A DNA stretch of 64,000 nucleotides. Source: Candidatus Aminicenantota bacterium (GTDB lineage Bacteria > Acidobacteriota > Aminicenantia > Aminicenantales > UBA8522). The notes below the pieces were generated by a model that saw nothing but the letters and a program-made list of their open reading frames with translations, did not search any database and was not told where the DNA came from. A program made the position numbers and the translations under genes. The stretch covers positions 1-64,000 of the forward strand of contig JAFNEO010000008.1 in NCBI GenBank assembly GCA_017886205.1, given 5' to 3'. Every line of letters starts with the position of its first letter. Position 1 is the first letter of the stretch. Below, piece by piece: positions 8,763 through 17,626 of the stretch.

Positions 8763-8806
8763 GCCCGCTCAGTCGTCCACGGACTTCCTCATCCATACCC
8801 TTCGCC
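8763..8806 (-). repeat. Dispersed promoter-associated repeat, copy A
   Basis: A 44-base block that matches 19184-19227 at 42 of 44 positions, in opposite genomic orientation. Both copies read toward the gene they precede (uppS here, phoH there). In both, a short CCGAGCCT motif and TTGACAATT follow within a variable distance. Confidence 0.85.
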
Positions 8807-8810
8807 GACC

Positions 8811-8996
8811 TTGGCCAAACCGCCTGCCTTATTCAGGCCCCTCGTAATTCCATAAGAGGGGTTGGGGAGATTAATATGATACACATGAAGTCTTGAGGGC
8901 GGTTTGGCCCCTGGGTATAAGCCCGCTCCGCTGCCCAACTAAAGTTGTGCGGGAGCTAGACCAAAAGGGGTCGATCTGGTAATCTAGAAATACACA
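8811..8996. other. Structured intergenic region upstream of hypC
   Basis: This gap between the divergent uppS promoter and hypC holds an inverted repeat GGCCAAACCGCC (8813-8824) / GGCGGTTTGGCC (8898-8909), an inner CCCCTC/GAGGGG pair, and further hairpin-forming segments nearer hypC (CCCGC...GCGGG around AACTAAAGTT; GACC/GGTC around an A-rich loop). It could be a transcribed leader of hypCDE or a small RNA. It does not match any riboswitch consensus I recognise. Confidence 0.4.
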
Positions 8997-9013
8997 ATGG
9001 AGACAAGCTTTAA

Positions 9014-9241
9014 ATGTGTTTAGGAATTCCCGCCAAGGTGACCCGAATAGATGCTTCCAAGCAGGGGAAGGTCGATTACCTGGGTACCAAGGTTAAGGTC
9101 GACTTTTCTCTGTTGGAGGACATTCGGCCGGGCGATTGGGTTATCGTCCATGCCGGGTTCGCCATCACCAGACTCGACGAAGAGGAAGCCCAGGAAACCT
9201 TGAGCCTCCTCCGCGAAATCCTCCAAGCCCAAGGAGAATGA
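9014..9241 (+). CDS. hypC: Hydrogenase maturation chaperone HypC/HybG
   Basis: Small chaperone that works with HypD to build and deliver the Fe(CN)2CO group to the NiFe hydrogenase large subunit. The N terminus MCLGIPAKV is diagnostic: Cys2 binds the iron and must follow the initiator Met, so the start is certain. A GGAGA ribosome-binding site lies 10 bases upstream. The GDWVIVHAGFAI motif and Glu-rich C terminus are typical. 75 aa is normal. hypD follows after 3 bases. Confidence 0.96.
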   Translation: MCLGIPAKVTRIDASKQGKVDYLGTKVKVDFSLLEDIRPGDWVIVHAGFAITRLDEEEAQETLSLLREILQAQGE

Positions 9242-9244
9242 GAG

Positions 9245-10366
9245 TTGCCGGGCCCGATGAAAGAGCTCCGTGACGGGTCCATCACCCACGCTCTTCTCGG
9301 CAGGATCGGAAGCAAGACTTCCGGCCTGGAACAGCCGGTGCGGATCATGGAGGTCTGCGGCACCCACACCATGACCATACATCGCTACGGCCTGAAAACC
9401 CTGCTCGAGGAGGCCGGGGTGGATATGGTTTCCGGTCCGGGCTGTCCGGTCTGTATCACGCCCAACGAGGTCCACGAAGCCTGCATCGACCTGGTTACGA
9501 AAAGAGAAAGCTTAATCCTGGCTTCGTTCGGAGATATGACCAGGGTTCCGACGGGAAAGGGATCGCTGCAGACAGCCATTCCGGCACCCTCCTCCCGGGT
9601 CAAGATCGTCTATTCTCCTGAAGAAGCACTGGCCTTGGCCAAGGCAAACCCGGCCAAGGAGGTGGTCTTTTTCGGCGTCGGGTTCGAGACCACTATCCCG
9701 GGGATCGCCTTGACCGTAAAAAGGGCCGCCGACGAAGGAGTGCCGAATTTTTCGACGCTTTCCGCACTCTGGCTTATCCCGCCCGCGCTGCGGGCCATCC
9801 TTCAGGCTGGAGAAACCGCTATCTCCGGTTTCCTCTATCCCGGACACGTCAGCGCCATCATCGGCCTGGAACCCTACCGGTTCATTGCCGAGGAATACGG
9901 TGTGCCGGGAGCCGTCGCCGGGTTCGAGCCCAACGACATCCTCCTTGGGGTCAGCGCCATCCTGGACCAGATAGCGGAGGGACGGCCGGGTGTCCATCTC
10001 GAATACGGACGCGTGGTCAACCCGCGCGGGAACCCGCTGGCCCAGGCGGTGATGGCAGAGATGCTCGAGCTCCGGGATGCTTTCTGGAGAGGCCTGGGCC
10101 GCATTCCTCGGAGCGGTCTCGGCCTTAAAGAACGATACGGAGCCTATGACGCCCGCGTCAAACTTGCCCTGAGCATAAGGGAGGGTTCGGAGGACCTTCC
10201 AGGTTGCCGCTGCGGCGAAGTTCTGCGCGGCCTGATCTCGCCTCCCCAATGTCCTCTTTTCGGCAAGAGGTGCGGACCGGATTCACCATTTGGGCCCTGC
10301 ATGGTTTCTTTCGAAGGCGCCTGCTTTATTTATCACAAGTACGACCGCACGAGGGGAAGTGAGTAG
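9245..10366 (+). CDS. hypD: Hydrogenase maturation iron-sulfur protein HypD
   Basis: Scaffold on which the Fe(CN)2CO unit is assembled with HypC and HypE. Conserved motifs are intact: MEVCGTHTMTIHRYGL, SGPGCPVCITP, and FEPNDILLG. Near the C terminus the Cys ligands of the [4Fe-4S] cluster appear (PGCRCGEVLRG, PPQCPLFGKRC, GPCMVS). 373 aa is normal. The start is probably TTG 9245, correctly spaced after AGGAG inside the end of hypC; ATG 9257 is an alternative. The next gene hypE begins one base after the stop. Confidence 0.95.
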   Translation: MPGPMKELRDGSITHALLGRIGSKTSGLEQPVRIMEVCGTHTMTIHRYGLKTLLEEAGVDMVSGPGCPVCITPNEVHEACIDLVTKRESLILASFGDMTRVPTGKGSLQTAIPAPSSRVKIVYSPEEALALAKANPAKEVVFFGVGFETTIPGIALTVKRAADEGVPNFSTLSALWLIPPALRAILQAGETAISGFLYPGHVSAIIGLEPYRFIAEEYGVPGAVAGFEPNDILLGVSAILDQIAEGRPGVHLEYGRVVNPRGNPLAQAVMAEMLELRDAFWRGLGRIPRSGLGLKERYGAYDARVKLALSIREGSEDLPGCRCGEVLRGLISPPQCPLFGKRCGPDSPFGPCMVSFEGACFIYHKYDRTRGSE

Positions 10367-10367
10367 G

Positions 10368-11369
10368 ATGGCGACGACTGAGGAAAAGGCGGTCAGCCTC
10401 GAGCTCGGGAGCGGCGGGAAGCGGATGCGGGATTTCATCGCCCGCCACATCGTCCCCGCGTTCCGCAACCCATTTCTCGACGACCTCGGCGATGCCAGCC
10501 ATCTGCCCATGGGTGTCGCCTTCACCACGGACAGCTATGTTGTCGATCCCATCTTTTTTCCCGGAGGGGATATCGGCACCCTGGCCGTCAACGGGACGGT
10601 CAACGACCTGGTGGTTTCGGGCGCGGTGCCCCGTTTTCTTTCCCTCGCCCTCATCCTCGAGGAAGGACTGCCCTGGGTGGACCTAAGCAGGATCCTGAGG
10701 TCGATCAAGCGGGCGGCCTCAAGAGCGGATGTCCTGGTGGCCGGCGGAGACACCAAGGTCGTCCGCCGCGGCCAGGCCGACAAGATCTACGTCAACACCT
10801 CCGGCGTCGGGCTGACGGTGGCCCGGCCCAGGACTTCTCTCATCCGTCCGGGCGACCGGATCATCTTGACCGGTACGCTGGGCGAGCACAGCCTGGCCGT
10901 CATGCTGGCGCGGGAAGAGTTCGGGCTCGAGTCCCGGGTCCGGAGCGACTGCGCTCCCCTGACCTATCTCCTTCCGCTCTGGGAGAGGGGGGCGCTCTGG
11001 ATGCGCGACATCACCCGGGGTGGGTTGGCCACCATCCTTTCCGAACTGGCTGAAAAGATCCCCCATGCGCTGCTCATCGAGGAAGAAAAAATCCCCCTGT
11101 CGCTCGCCGTGCGGGGAGCGAGCGAGCTGCTGGGCATCGACCCGCTTTATCTGGCCTGCGAGGGCCGGGCCGTCATCGTGGCACCTCAGAAGAAAGCCGG
11201 CGCGATGCTCAGCGAGATCCGGAAGAGCCCCTTGGGTAGACGGGCGGCCATCATCGGGCGGGTGGATGACCGGATCGGACGGCCGGGCGAACTCCTCCTC
11301 GCCACGATGACGGGAGGGCTGCGACTCCTGGAGCCGCTGACCTCGGAACTTCTGCCCCGCATCTGTTGA
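10368..11369 (+). CDS. hypE: Carbamoyl dehydratase HypE
   Basis: Converts the carbamoyl group on its C-terminal Cys to thiocyanate, the source of cyanide ligands in NiFe hydrogenases. The protein ends exactly with the required PRIC motif. ATP-binding AIR-synthase-like motifs are visible (FTTDSYVVDPIFFPGGDIG, GTVNDLVVSGA, VAGGDTKVV). The ORF track extends upstream to 10290 inside hypD; the real start is ATG 10368, giving 333 aa. hypF, hypA and hypB are not in the window, nor are hydrogenase structural genes. Confidence 0.95.
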   Translation: MATTEEKAVSLELGSGGKRMRDFIARHIVPAFRNPFLDDLGDASHLPMGVAFTTDSYVVDPIFFPGGDIGTLAVNGTVNDLVVSGAVPRFLSLALILEEGLPWVDLSRILRSIKRAASRADVLVAGGDTKVVRRGQADKIYVNTSGVGLTVARPRTSLIRPGDRIILTGTLGEHSLAVMLAREEFGLESRVRSDCAPLTYLLPLWERGALWMRDITRGGLATILSELAEKIPHALLIEEEKIPLSLAVRGASELLGIDPLYLACEGRAVIVAPQKKAGAMLSEIRKSPLGRRAAIIGRVDDRIGRPGELLLATMTGGLRLLEPLTSELLPRIC

Positions 11370-11377
11370 TCGAAGCC

Positions 11378-13435
11378 ATGGCTGAGAACGGACGATGGAA
11401 AAAGAGTTTCCCGTTGATCTGTCTTCTCGTCTCCTGGCTGTTCTGGCCCGGCTGCTCATCGGACCGGAAAACCGAAGGCCCAGCCGGGGCAGACGACTAT
11501 GCGGCAAAAATCAAGAGCCCGACCACTGGGCTTCGCGCCTATGAAGCCGGGGCCAACGAAGTGGACCTGCGCCTCAAGAACTCAGGAAAACAAGAATGGT
11601 CATCTCAGGCCAAGAATCCGTGTCTCGTCTCCTATCACCTCCTCGATGAAACTGGGGAGGTCCTGAAGTTCGATAACGCCAGGACCGTCCTTCCTCACAT
11701 CGTCCGGCCGGGTGAGGAAATCTCCGTTGCCGTCCGGGTCAAAGCCCCTTTAAACAGAGGGAGCTACCGCCTCGAGTTCGACCTTGTGCGCGAAGGCCTG
11801 GCCTGGTTCAAGGACTCCGGCAGCCCGACCCTCATCATTCCGCTCCAGGTGGAAGAAAAGAATTGGCCCGAAGAGACGAAGATCGAGTCGAGCGTCCCCG
11901 AGTTCATGGAGCTCCAGAAGCTCATCCGGCTCACGCTCGACAACGACGTGGTCGAGTTCAAGGGCAGAACCGGCAAGATCAGCGGGTTCACGGCCGGCGC
12001 CGGCTACCCGCAGGTCTGGCTCCGCGACGCGGCCACGATCATTCCGGCTTCGCGCTTTTTTTATCCGGACGCTTTCCTTGTTTCCTGGCTCGAGGAGCAC
12101 CTGTCCTTCCAGAAGCCCGACGGCGGCTTGGAAGACTGGATCGACGCCCGCGGCCGCTCAGACAAGAACACCGTCGAGACGGACCAGGAGGCGAGCGCAG
12201 TCCATTCGGCCTACCAGGTATTCCTCCTCAAGGGGAGGGGATGGCTCGAAAAAAAGGTCGGCGGCGAGGCGATCATCAACCGTCTCGAAAAGGCCATTGA
12301 ATTCCTTTTCGAAAACCGGTTCGATCGGGAACGCGGGCTCATCACCGGCGCCCACACCGCCGACTGGGGGGATGTTGATCCGGAGGATGTCGATCAGAGG
12401 GCCATCTACGTGGATGAAAAGACGCGCTGGACGGCCGACATCTACGATCAGAGCATGTGTTATGAATCCTGCCGGGAACTGGCCGCCATGTTCTCGGCGC
12501 TCGGAATCCAGGAGAGGGTCAACTTGTGGCTGCGAAAGGCGGCCGCCCTCCGCGAAGCCGCCGACCGACATCTGTGGCAGGAGGACAAAGAGTTCTACAG
12601 GGTTCACATCCACCTCGACCCTTTTCCTCACGACTTCGACGAGGATGGAATGTTTGCCATGGGCGGTAATGCCCAGGCGATCATCTCGGGTTTGGCCGAC
12701 TCCGGGAAGGCAGGACAAATCATCCAGGCCGCCCTCGAACGTCAGGATCAGTTCCGTATCTCCTCTATCTCCGGGTCGCTCCTCCCTCCTTACCCGGCCG
12801 GATTCTTTAAACATCCGGCGATGGACGAACCTTACGAGTACCAGAACGGCGGACAGTGGGACTGGTTTGGCGGCCGGCTGGTCCTGGCCATGTTCGAGAA
12901 CGGGTTCAGCGCTCAAGCCCGGGAGAAGCTGATCGAGATCGCCCGCAAAGACGTCCGGAACGGCGGACTGTTCGAGTGGGATACGAAGGAGGGTGCCGGC
13001 CGAGGAAGCGACGACTATGCCGGAAGCGCCGGCAGCCTGGCCCGGGCCCTGTTCGAAGGCTACTTCGGGTTCAAGCTGGGTGAAAAGAGCCTCGATCTTG
13101 AGCTCAAGCTCGGGGAGGACGAGGGCCGAGTCCACATCCGGCTTCCCTCGTCAGGGCTAACCGCGGCTTACGACTATCGGCCGGTCAAGAGCGAGGGCAA
13201 GATCTTCCTCCGGTATGAGAGCAGCTTTCCCGGTCAGGGAGAAGTACGAGTGCTTGTCCCCTGGGCATTTTTTGGCGCAGCCGATCGAGAGACCGGAAAG
13301 AAGATGCTGGAGGTGCGGCGGGATGGCGCGGCGTTCCCCTTCCGATGGATGAGCCGGAATCAGGATGACTTCATCGTTGTGGACACCGATCTCAGAAAGC
13401 ACAGCCTCGAGATAGGATTAAGGGATACGCAATAG
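11378..13435 (+). CDS. Lipoprotein with six-hairpin (glucoamylase-fold) glycosidase-like domain
   Basis: ATG 11378 gives a signal peptide with lipobox LFWPGC, so the mature protein is probably lipid-anchored outside the inner membrane. Residues about 35-170 look like a beta-sandwich domain (LRLKNSGKQEWSS, VRPGEEISVAVRVKAP). The rest, from about residue 190, is an alpha/alpha-barrel with GYPQVWLRDAATIIPASRF, the W-x-RD motif shared with glucoamylase/GGH-type enzymes and with the 47247 gene. Acidic catalytic candidates occur in DGGLEDWID and DWGDVDPEDVD. The substrate is unknown. It starts 8 bases after hypE and may share its transcript, though the functional link is unclear. TTG 11366 is the ORF-track start. 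Confidence 0.7.
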   Translation: MAENGRWKKSFPLICLLVSWLFWPGCSSDRKTEGPAGADDYAAKIKSPTTGLRAYEAGANEVDLRLKNSGKQEWSSQAKNPCLVSYHLLDETGEVLKFDNARTVLPHIVRPGEEISVAVRVKAPLNRGSYRLEFDLVREGLAWFKDSGSPTLIIPLQVEEKNWPEETKIESSVPEFMELQKLIRLTLDNDVVEFKGRTGKISGFTAGAGYPQVWLRDAATIIPASRFFYPDAFLVSWLEEHLSFQKPDGGLEDWIDARGRSDKNTVETDQEASAVHSAYQVFLLKGRGWLEKKVGGEAIINRLEKAIEFLFENRFDRERGLITGAHTADWGDVDPEDVDQRAIYVDEKTRWTADIYDQSMCYESCRELAAMFSALGIQERVNLWLRKAAALREAADRHLWQEDKEFYRVHIHLDPFPHDFDEDGMFAMGGNAQAIISGLADSGKAGQIIQAALERQDQFRISSISGSLLPPYPAGFFKHPAMDEPYEYQNGGQWDWFGGRLVLAMFENGFSAQAREKLIEIARKDVRNGGLFEWDTKEGAGRGSDDYAGSAGSLARALFEGYFGFKLGEKSLDLELKLGEDEGRVHIRLPSSGLTAAYDYRPVKSEGKIFLRYESSFPGQGEVRVLVPWAFFGAADRETGKKMLEVRRDGAAFPFRWMSRNQDDFIVVDTDLRKHSLEIGLRDTQ

Positions 13436-13438
13436 AAG

Positions 13439-14743
13439 CTATTTGCGGCCGATCGAATAATACTCAAACCCCAACTTCCGCAGCGCCGCCGGGGCGAAGA
13501 TATTCCGACCGTCGATGATGATCGGGTTGGCCATCGTCCCTTTTATCTTATCGAGTTCGAGACCGGCAAACTCCTCCCACTCGGTCAAGAGCAGGAGGGC
13601 GTTCGTCCCCTCGGCGGCCAGATAAGGCGAGGCAAAGTATTCAAGGCGTCCCGGCTCGGGAGAAAAGACCAGTTTCATGTTGTCTGTCGCCTGGGGATCG
13701 TAGAGCCGCAGCCGGGCCCCCTCGCGGACGAGTTCCCGGATGATGTTGATGCTGGGCGCTTCGCGGATATCATCCGTCTCCGGCTTGAAGGCTAGCCCGA
13801 GGATGGCGATCCGTTTATCCTTGAGGATCCAGAGGGCCTGTTTGACCTTTTCTATGACGAGCCGGACCCGGTCGAAGTTGATCCGGTCCGCTTCCTTGAG
13901 CAGGCTCATGTCAACGCCCAAGTCTTCTCCGATTTTGACCAAGGCCTTGATGTCCTTGGGAAAGCAGGAACCGCCGTAGCCGATCCCCGCCTTTAAAAAG
14001 CGGCCGCCGATGCGCGGGTCGAGCCCCATGCCTTCGGCTACCTGCTCCACATTGGCGTCGGTTTTCTCGCAGATGTTTGAGATCAGGTTGATGTAGGAGA
14101 TTTTCAGCGCCAGGAACGAGTTGGAGGCATGTTTGATCAGCTCGGCTGTGTCGATGTTGGTGACGACCAGGCGGTCCTTGAACCGGCCGTAGATACCGCA
14201 AAGGATATCCCTGGCCCGGTCCGTCTCCACGCCGACGATGATGCGGTCGGGGTGGAGGAAGTCCGAGACCGCCGACCCCTCTCTCAAGAACTCGGGGTTG
14301 GAGGCGATGTCGAAGGCGGTGTCCGTTTTTTTATGGAGACCGATGGTCCGCTTGATCCAGTGCGATGTCTTGACCGGGACGGTGCTCTTCTCCACGACGA
14401 GCTTGTAGCGGTCGAGATTGTCGGCGATCAAGCGGGAAACCTCTTCGATCTGGGACATGTCGGCGCTTCCGTCGGCATGCTGGGGTGTCCCCACGCAGAC
14501 GAAGATGACATCGGCATCCCGGATGACCGGGTTCAGTTCAGCACTGAAGGAGAGCCGTCCTTTTTGGATGTTCGCGGCGAGAAGCTCGTCGAGACCGGGC
14601 TCGTAGATCGGGACTACGCCTGACAAGATCCGGCCGATCTTCTCGCCGTCCTTGTCCGCGCCGATAACCCGGTGGCCGAGCTCGGCCAGGCCGGCAGCCG
14701 TCACCATGCCCACATAGCCGGTTCCGATGACCGCAATTTTCAT
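13439..14743 (-). CDS. UDP-glucose 6-dehydrogenase family nucleotide-sugar dehydrogenase
   Basis: Four-electron oxidation of a UDP-hexose (most likely UDP-glucose to UDP-glucuronate). Rossmann motif MKIAVIGTGYVGMVTAAGLAELG at the N terminus; ASNPEFLREGSAVSDF; the catalytic Cys in KAGIGYGGSCFPKDIKAL; C-terminal UDP-binding domain with GLAFKPETDDIREAP. 434 aa is typical of Ugd/TuaD. It is the last gene of a six-gene minus-strand operon (RHH-sat-cysC-epimerase-dehydrogenase-this). It ends 3 bases from convergent 11378, with no room for a shared hairpin terminator. Confidence 0.9.
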   Translation of the reverse strand: MKIAVIGTGYVGMVTAAGLAELGHRVIGADKDGEKIGRILSGVVPIYEPGLDELLAANIQKGRLSFSAELNPVIRDADVIFVCVGTPQHADGSADMSQIEEVSRLIADNLDRYKLVVEKSTVPVKTSHWIKRTIGLHKKTDTAFDIASNPEFLREGSAVSDFLHPDRIIVGVETDRARDILCGIYGRFKDRLVVTNIDTAELIKHASNSFLALKISYINLISNICEKTDANVEQVAEGMGLDPRIGGRFLKAGIGYGGSCFPKDIKALVKIGEDLGVDMSLLKEADRINFDRVRLVIEKVKQALWILKDKRIAILGLAFKPETDDIREAPSINIIRELVREGARLRLYDPQATDNMKLVFSPEPGRLEYFASPYLAAEGTNALLLLTEWEEFAGLELDKIKGTMANPIIIDGRNIFAPAALRKLGFEYYSIGRK

Positions 14744-14756
14744 ATCTCCCCTCCTC

Positions 14757-16076
14757 TCAGGCCTTGATTACGTTTTTTCTCTTTTTTTTGATAGCGTTCC
14801 GGGTGTCCACGACGAGCGGGGCGTTGCGGACGATCCAGTCGTAGTCATACACCGAATGGTCGGTGGAGATGATGACGGCCTCGCTGGTCCGGAGTCTCCT
14901 TGCTGTCAACTCTACGGAGCGCAGGTCGAGGCCGGGGTATTCTCTATGCCCGGCGGAGTGCGGGACATAAGGGTCGTTGTAGGCTACCCGAGCGCCTTTC
15001 TCCTTTAACACGCTGATGATCTTGAGGGCCGGCGATTCGCGCGCATCGTCGATGTCCTTTTTGTAAGCGAGCCCGAGGACAAGGATCCGGGCGTTGCGGA
15101 TGGACTTCCCGCCCCGGTTCAAGGCTTCGATAGTCTTGTTGACGACGTAATACGGCATGTGCCTGTTGATCTCGCCGGCCAGTTCGATGAACTTGGTCGA
15201 ATAGTCGACCTCCTTCGCTTTATAGGTGAGATAAAAGGGGTCGACGGGGATGCAGTGACCGCCGTACCCGGGTCCGGGATAGAAAGGCATGTAGCCGAAG
15301 GGCTTGGAGGAAGCGGCCTGGATGACCTCCCAGATATCGATGCCCATGCGTTCGAAGATGATCTTGAGCTCGTTGACCAGGGCGATGTTGACCGACCGGA
15401 AGATGTTCTCCAGGAGCTTGACGGCCTCGGCGACCCGGGTCGAGGAGACCGGCACGGTGCGGATGACGACTTGGTCGTAGAGAAGCCGGGCCAGCCGCCG
15501 ACAGTTCGGGGTCAGCCCGCCGATCACCTTGGGGATCGTCTCTGTGGAGTAGGACCTGTTGCCGGGGTCCTCTCGCTCCGGAGAAAAGGCAAGGAAAAAA
15601 TCCCGGCCCGGACGAAGCCCGCTCTCGGCCAAGATGGGCAGCATCTCTTCGTCCGTTGTCCCGGGGTAGGTCGTGCTCTCGAGAATGACGAGCTGACCTT
15701 TTCTCAGATACTTGGCGATAACCCGCGTGGTCTCGAGGACATAGGAGAGGTCGGGGTTTTTGTGGGCATCGATGGGCGTGGGCACGCAGATGATGATGAC
15801 GTCCACCTTGCGCAGCCCGGCAAAATCTCCGCTCGCCCGGAAGGCCCTTTTTTCCAGGAACGCCCGGAGCTCCCTAGCCGAGATATGGCGGATATAGCTC
15901 CGTCCCTTGTTCAAGGAGTTGACTTTCTTCGGGTCGATATCAAACCCGGTCACCCGGAAGCCTTTGGTGAGGAAAAGCTTGACAAGAGGGAGGCCCACGT
16001 AACCGAGCCCGATGACTCCGATGCGAGCCTGCTTGCTGCGGATTTTCCTCTCGAGAACGGGATACTCTTGACTCAT
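14757..16076 (-). CDS. UDP-N-acetyl-hexosamine dehydrogenase (WecC/WbpA/TviB-like)
   Basis: Second nucleotide-sugar dehydrogenase of the operon, of the class that oxidises UDP-GlcNAc, UDP-GalNAc or UDP-ManNAc to the uronic acid. Rossmann motif IGVIGLGYVGLPLVKLF; active site GPGYGGHCIPVDPFYLTYKA with the catalytic Cys; VLGLAYKKDIDDARESPAL in the C-terminal domain. 439 aa. The GGHCIPVDP form groups it with the WbpA/TviB/WecC side rather than Ugd. It starts one base after the epimerase stop, so the two are translationally coupled, as in WbpO/WbpP- or TviB/TviC-type pairs. Confidence 0.88.
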   Translation of the reverse strand: MSQEYPVLERKIRSKQARIGVIGLGYVGLPLVKLFLTKGFRVTGFDIDPKKVNSLNKGRSYIRHISARELRAFLEKRAFRASGDFAGLRKVDVIIICVPTPIDAHKNPDLSYVLETTRVIAKYLRKGQLVILESTTYPGTTDEEMLPILAESGLRPGRDFFLAFSPEREDPGNRSYSTETIPKVIGGLTPNCRRLARLLYDQVVIRTVPVSSTRVAEAVKLLENIFRSVNIALVNELKIIFERMGIDIWEVIQAASSKPFGYMPFYPGPGYGGHCIPVDPFYLTYKAKEVDYSTKFIELAGEINRHMPYYVVNKTIEALNRGGKSIRNARILVLGLAYKKDIDDARESPALKIISVLKEKGARVAYNDPYVPHSAGHREYPGLDLRSVELTARRLRTSEAVIISTDHSVYDYDWIVRNAPLVVDTRNAIKKKRKNVIKA

Positions 16077-16077
16077 C

Positions 16078-17016
16078 CTATCTCCTTTCCCTGTACCACC
16101 CCGCCGTCTTCTTCAGCCCCTGTTTGAACCCGACCAGCGGCTCAAACCCCAGAAGCCTTCTGGCTTTCCCTATGTCGGCGAAGGAGTGAAGGATGTCGCC
16201 CGGCCGGGGATCTGTATAAAGAGGCTTGACGGAGCCACCTATCAGCTCACTGATCTCATGGACTAGGGTGTTGACCGTGGTCCTCTCCCCGCAGCCGATG
16301 TTGAAGACCCCGCCCAGGGCTTCGTCCGGCGCCTCGACCGCCCCGAGGTTGGCTTCTACCGCATCAGCCACAAAAATGAAATCTCTGGACTGCTCGCCGT
16401 CGCCAAAAATTTGGGGTCTCTCTTCCGATAAGATCTTGTTTATGAAAAGGGGGATAACTGAGGCGTATGCCGAAAAGGGATCTTGGCGAGGGCCAAAAAC
16501 ATTAAAGTAACGAAGGCACACGGTTTCGAGTCCATAGAGTTGATAGAAAAGCTGGCAATACTTTTCTCCGATAAGCTTGCTGAGAGCATAAGGCGATAGA
16601 GGGACTCCCTCGTTTCCCTCTGTGAGGGGAAAAGCCTGACTATCTCCATAGACCGCGGCTGAGGAAGCGAAGATGAATCTTTTGACCTTGGCCTCATGGG
16701 AGGCCAAAAGGAGATTGGCCGTGCCGTTGATATTGATATCATGATTTAGGAGTGGATCAGAGATCGAACGGGGTACCGATGTCAAAGCGGCCTGGTGGAG
16801 AACAAAATCAACACCCCGGAGGGCCCTCTGGCAGGTCTCCAGTTCGCGGATGTCTCCCTCGATAAGCTCGATGAAGTTCCGGAACGGCGTCAGGTTCTCC
16901 CGCTTCCCGGTGACAAAGTTATCGAGCACCATGACTCTCTCTCCACGCCGGACCAGCTCTTCGGCGATGTGAGAGCCGATGAAACCGGCGCCCCCCGTAA
17001 CAAGATAAGTCTTCAC
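16078..17016 (-). CDS. NAD-dependent UDP-sugar 4-epimerase (WbpP/TviC/GalE-like)
   Basis: Extended short-chain dehydrogenase. NAD motif TGGAGFIGSHIAEELVRRG at the N terminus; FASSAAVYGDSQ with the catalytic Ser, and the YALSKLIGEKYC YxxxK pair; LRYFNVFGPRQDPFSAYASVIP substrate loop; GDGEQSRDFIFVADAV. These are typical of UDP-Glc/GlcNAc 4-epimerases. 312 aa. Overlaps cysC by 4 bases. Together with the two dehydrogenases it would supply acidic sugars for a surface polysaccharide. Confidence 0.88.
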   Translation of the reverse strand: MKTYLVTGGAGFIGSHIAEELVRRGERVMVLDNFVTGKRENLTPFRNFIELIEGDIRELETCQRALRGVDFVLHQAALTSVPRSISDPLLNHDININGTANLLLASHEAKVKRFIFASSAAVYGDSQAFPLTEGNEGVPLSPYALSKLIGEKYCQLFYQLYGLETVCLRYFNVFGPRQDPFSAYASVIPLFINKILSEERPQIFGDGEQSRDFIFVADAVEANLGAVEAPDEALGGVFNIGCGERTTVNTLVHEISELIGGSVKPLYTDPRPGDILHSFADIGKARRLLGFEPLVGFKQGLKKTAGWYRERR

Positions 17017-17585
17017 GATCGGCCTGCCTTTAGATGAGATTTAAGATATCCCAGCTCCTCCAGCCTCCTCAGGACGGTGCCGACGCTCTCCTCGAGCGTG
17101 TCTTTATCCGTCTGCAGGAGGATCTCGGGGTTCTCGGGCTCCTCATAAGGGTCGGAAACGCCGGTGAACTCCTTGATCTCCCCTTTCATGGCTTTCTTGT
17201 ACATGCCCTTGACGTCCCGGCGCATGCACTCCTCGAGCGAGCACTTGGCATAGACCTCGATAAAGTCGCCGATCTCCTGCCGCGAGCGGGCCCGGACCTC
17301 ACGGTAGGGAGAGATGAACGAGGTCAGCACGGCGACACCGTTCCGGGTCAGGAGCTTGGCCACAAAGGTGACCCGGCGGATGTTCTCGTTGCGGTCTTCA
17401 CGGGAGAAACCCAGGTCGCGGGTCAGGTCCTGGCGGACGATGTCCCCGTCCAGCCGCTCGACCCGCATCCCTTTCCCCCGCAGGATTTCGGCGACCTTGT
17501 CGGCCACCGCCGATTTTCCTGAACAGGGCAAACCCGTGAACCACAGGGTGAAGCCTTTCTGGCTGCGATCTTTCTTCTCAACCAT
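17013..17585 (-). CDS. cysC: Adenylylsulfate (APS) kinase
   Basis: Phosphorylates APS to PAPS, the donor for sulfotransferases. The P-loop WFTGLPCSGKSAVADKVAE has the Walker A motif; RLDGDIVRQDLTRDLGFSREDR is the APS-binding region; ISPYREVRARSR and FIEVYAKCSLEECMRRDVKG follow. 190 aa is standard for a stand-alone enzyme. It lies 41 bases after sat and overlaps the epimerase gene, so PAPS synthesis is co-expressed with UDP-uronic acid synthesis. No APS/PAPS or sulfite reductase gene is present here. Confidence 0.94.
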   Translation of the reverse strand: MVEKKDRSQKGFTLWFTGLPCSGKSAVADKVAEILRGKGMRVERLDGDIVRQDLTRDLGFSREDRNENIRRVTFVAKLLTRNGVAVLTSFISPYREVRARSRQEIGDFIEVYAKCSLEECMRRDVKGMYKKAMKGEIKEFTGVSDPYEEPENPEILLQTDKDTLEESVGTVLRRLEELGYLKSHLKAGRS

Positions 17586-17626
17586 CCGTACTCGTCTCCT
17601 ATCTCTGATCTTGCCTTCTCCGGCCT

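Noticed and set aside
7158-8855. 565-aa plus-strand ORF opposite cdsA and uppS
   Set aside because: Low-complexity, charged translation typical of the antisense frame of GC-rich genes; cdsA and uppS on the other strand have full motif sets.
8811-9013. Known riboswitch (NiCo, cobalamin, Moco, fluoride, preQ1) before hypC
   Set aside because: I could not match any conserved core of these classes.
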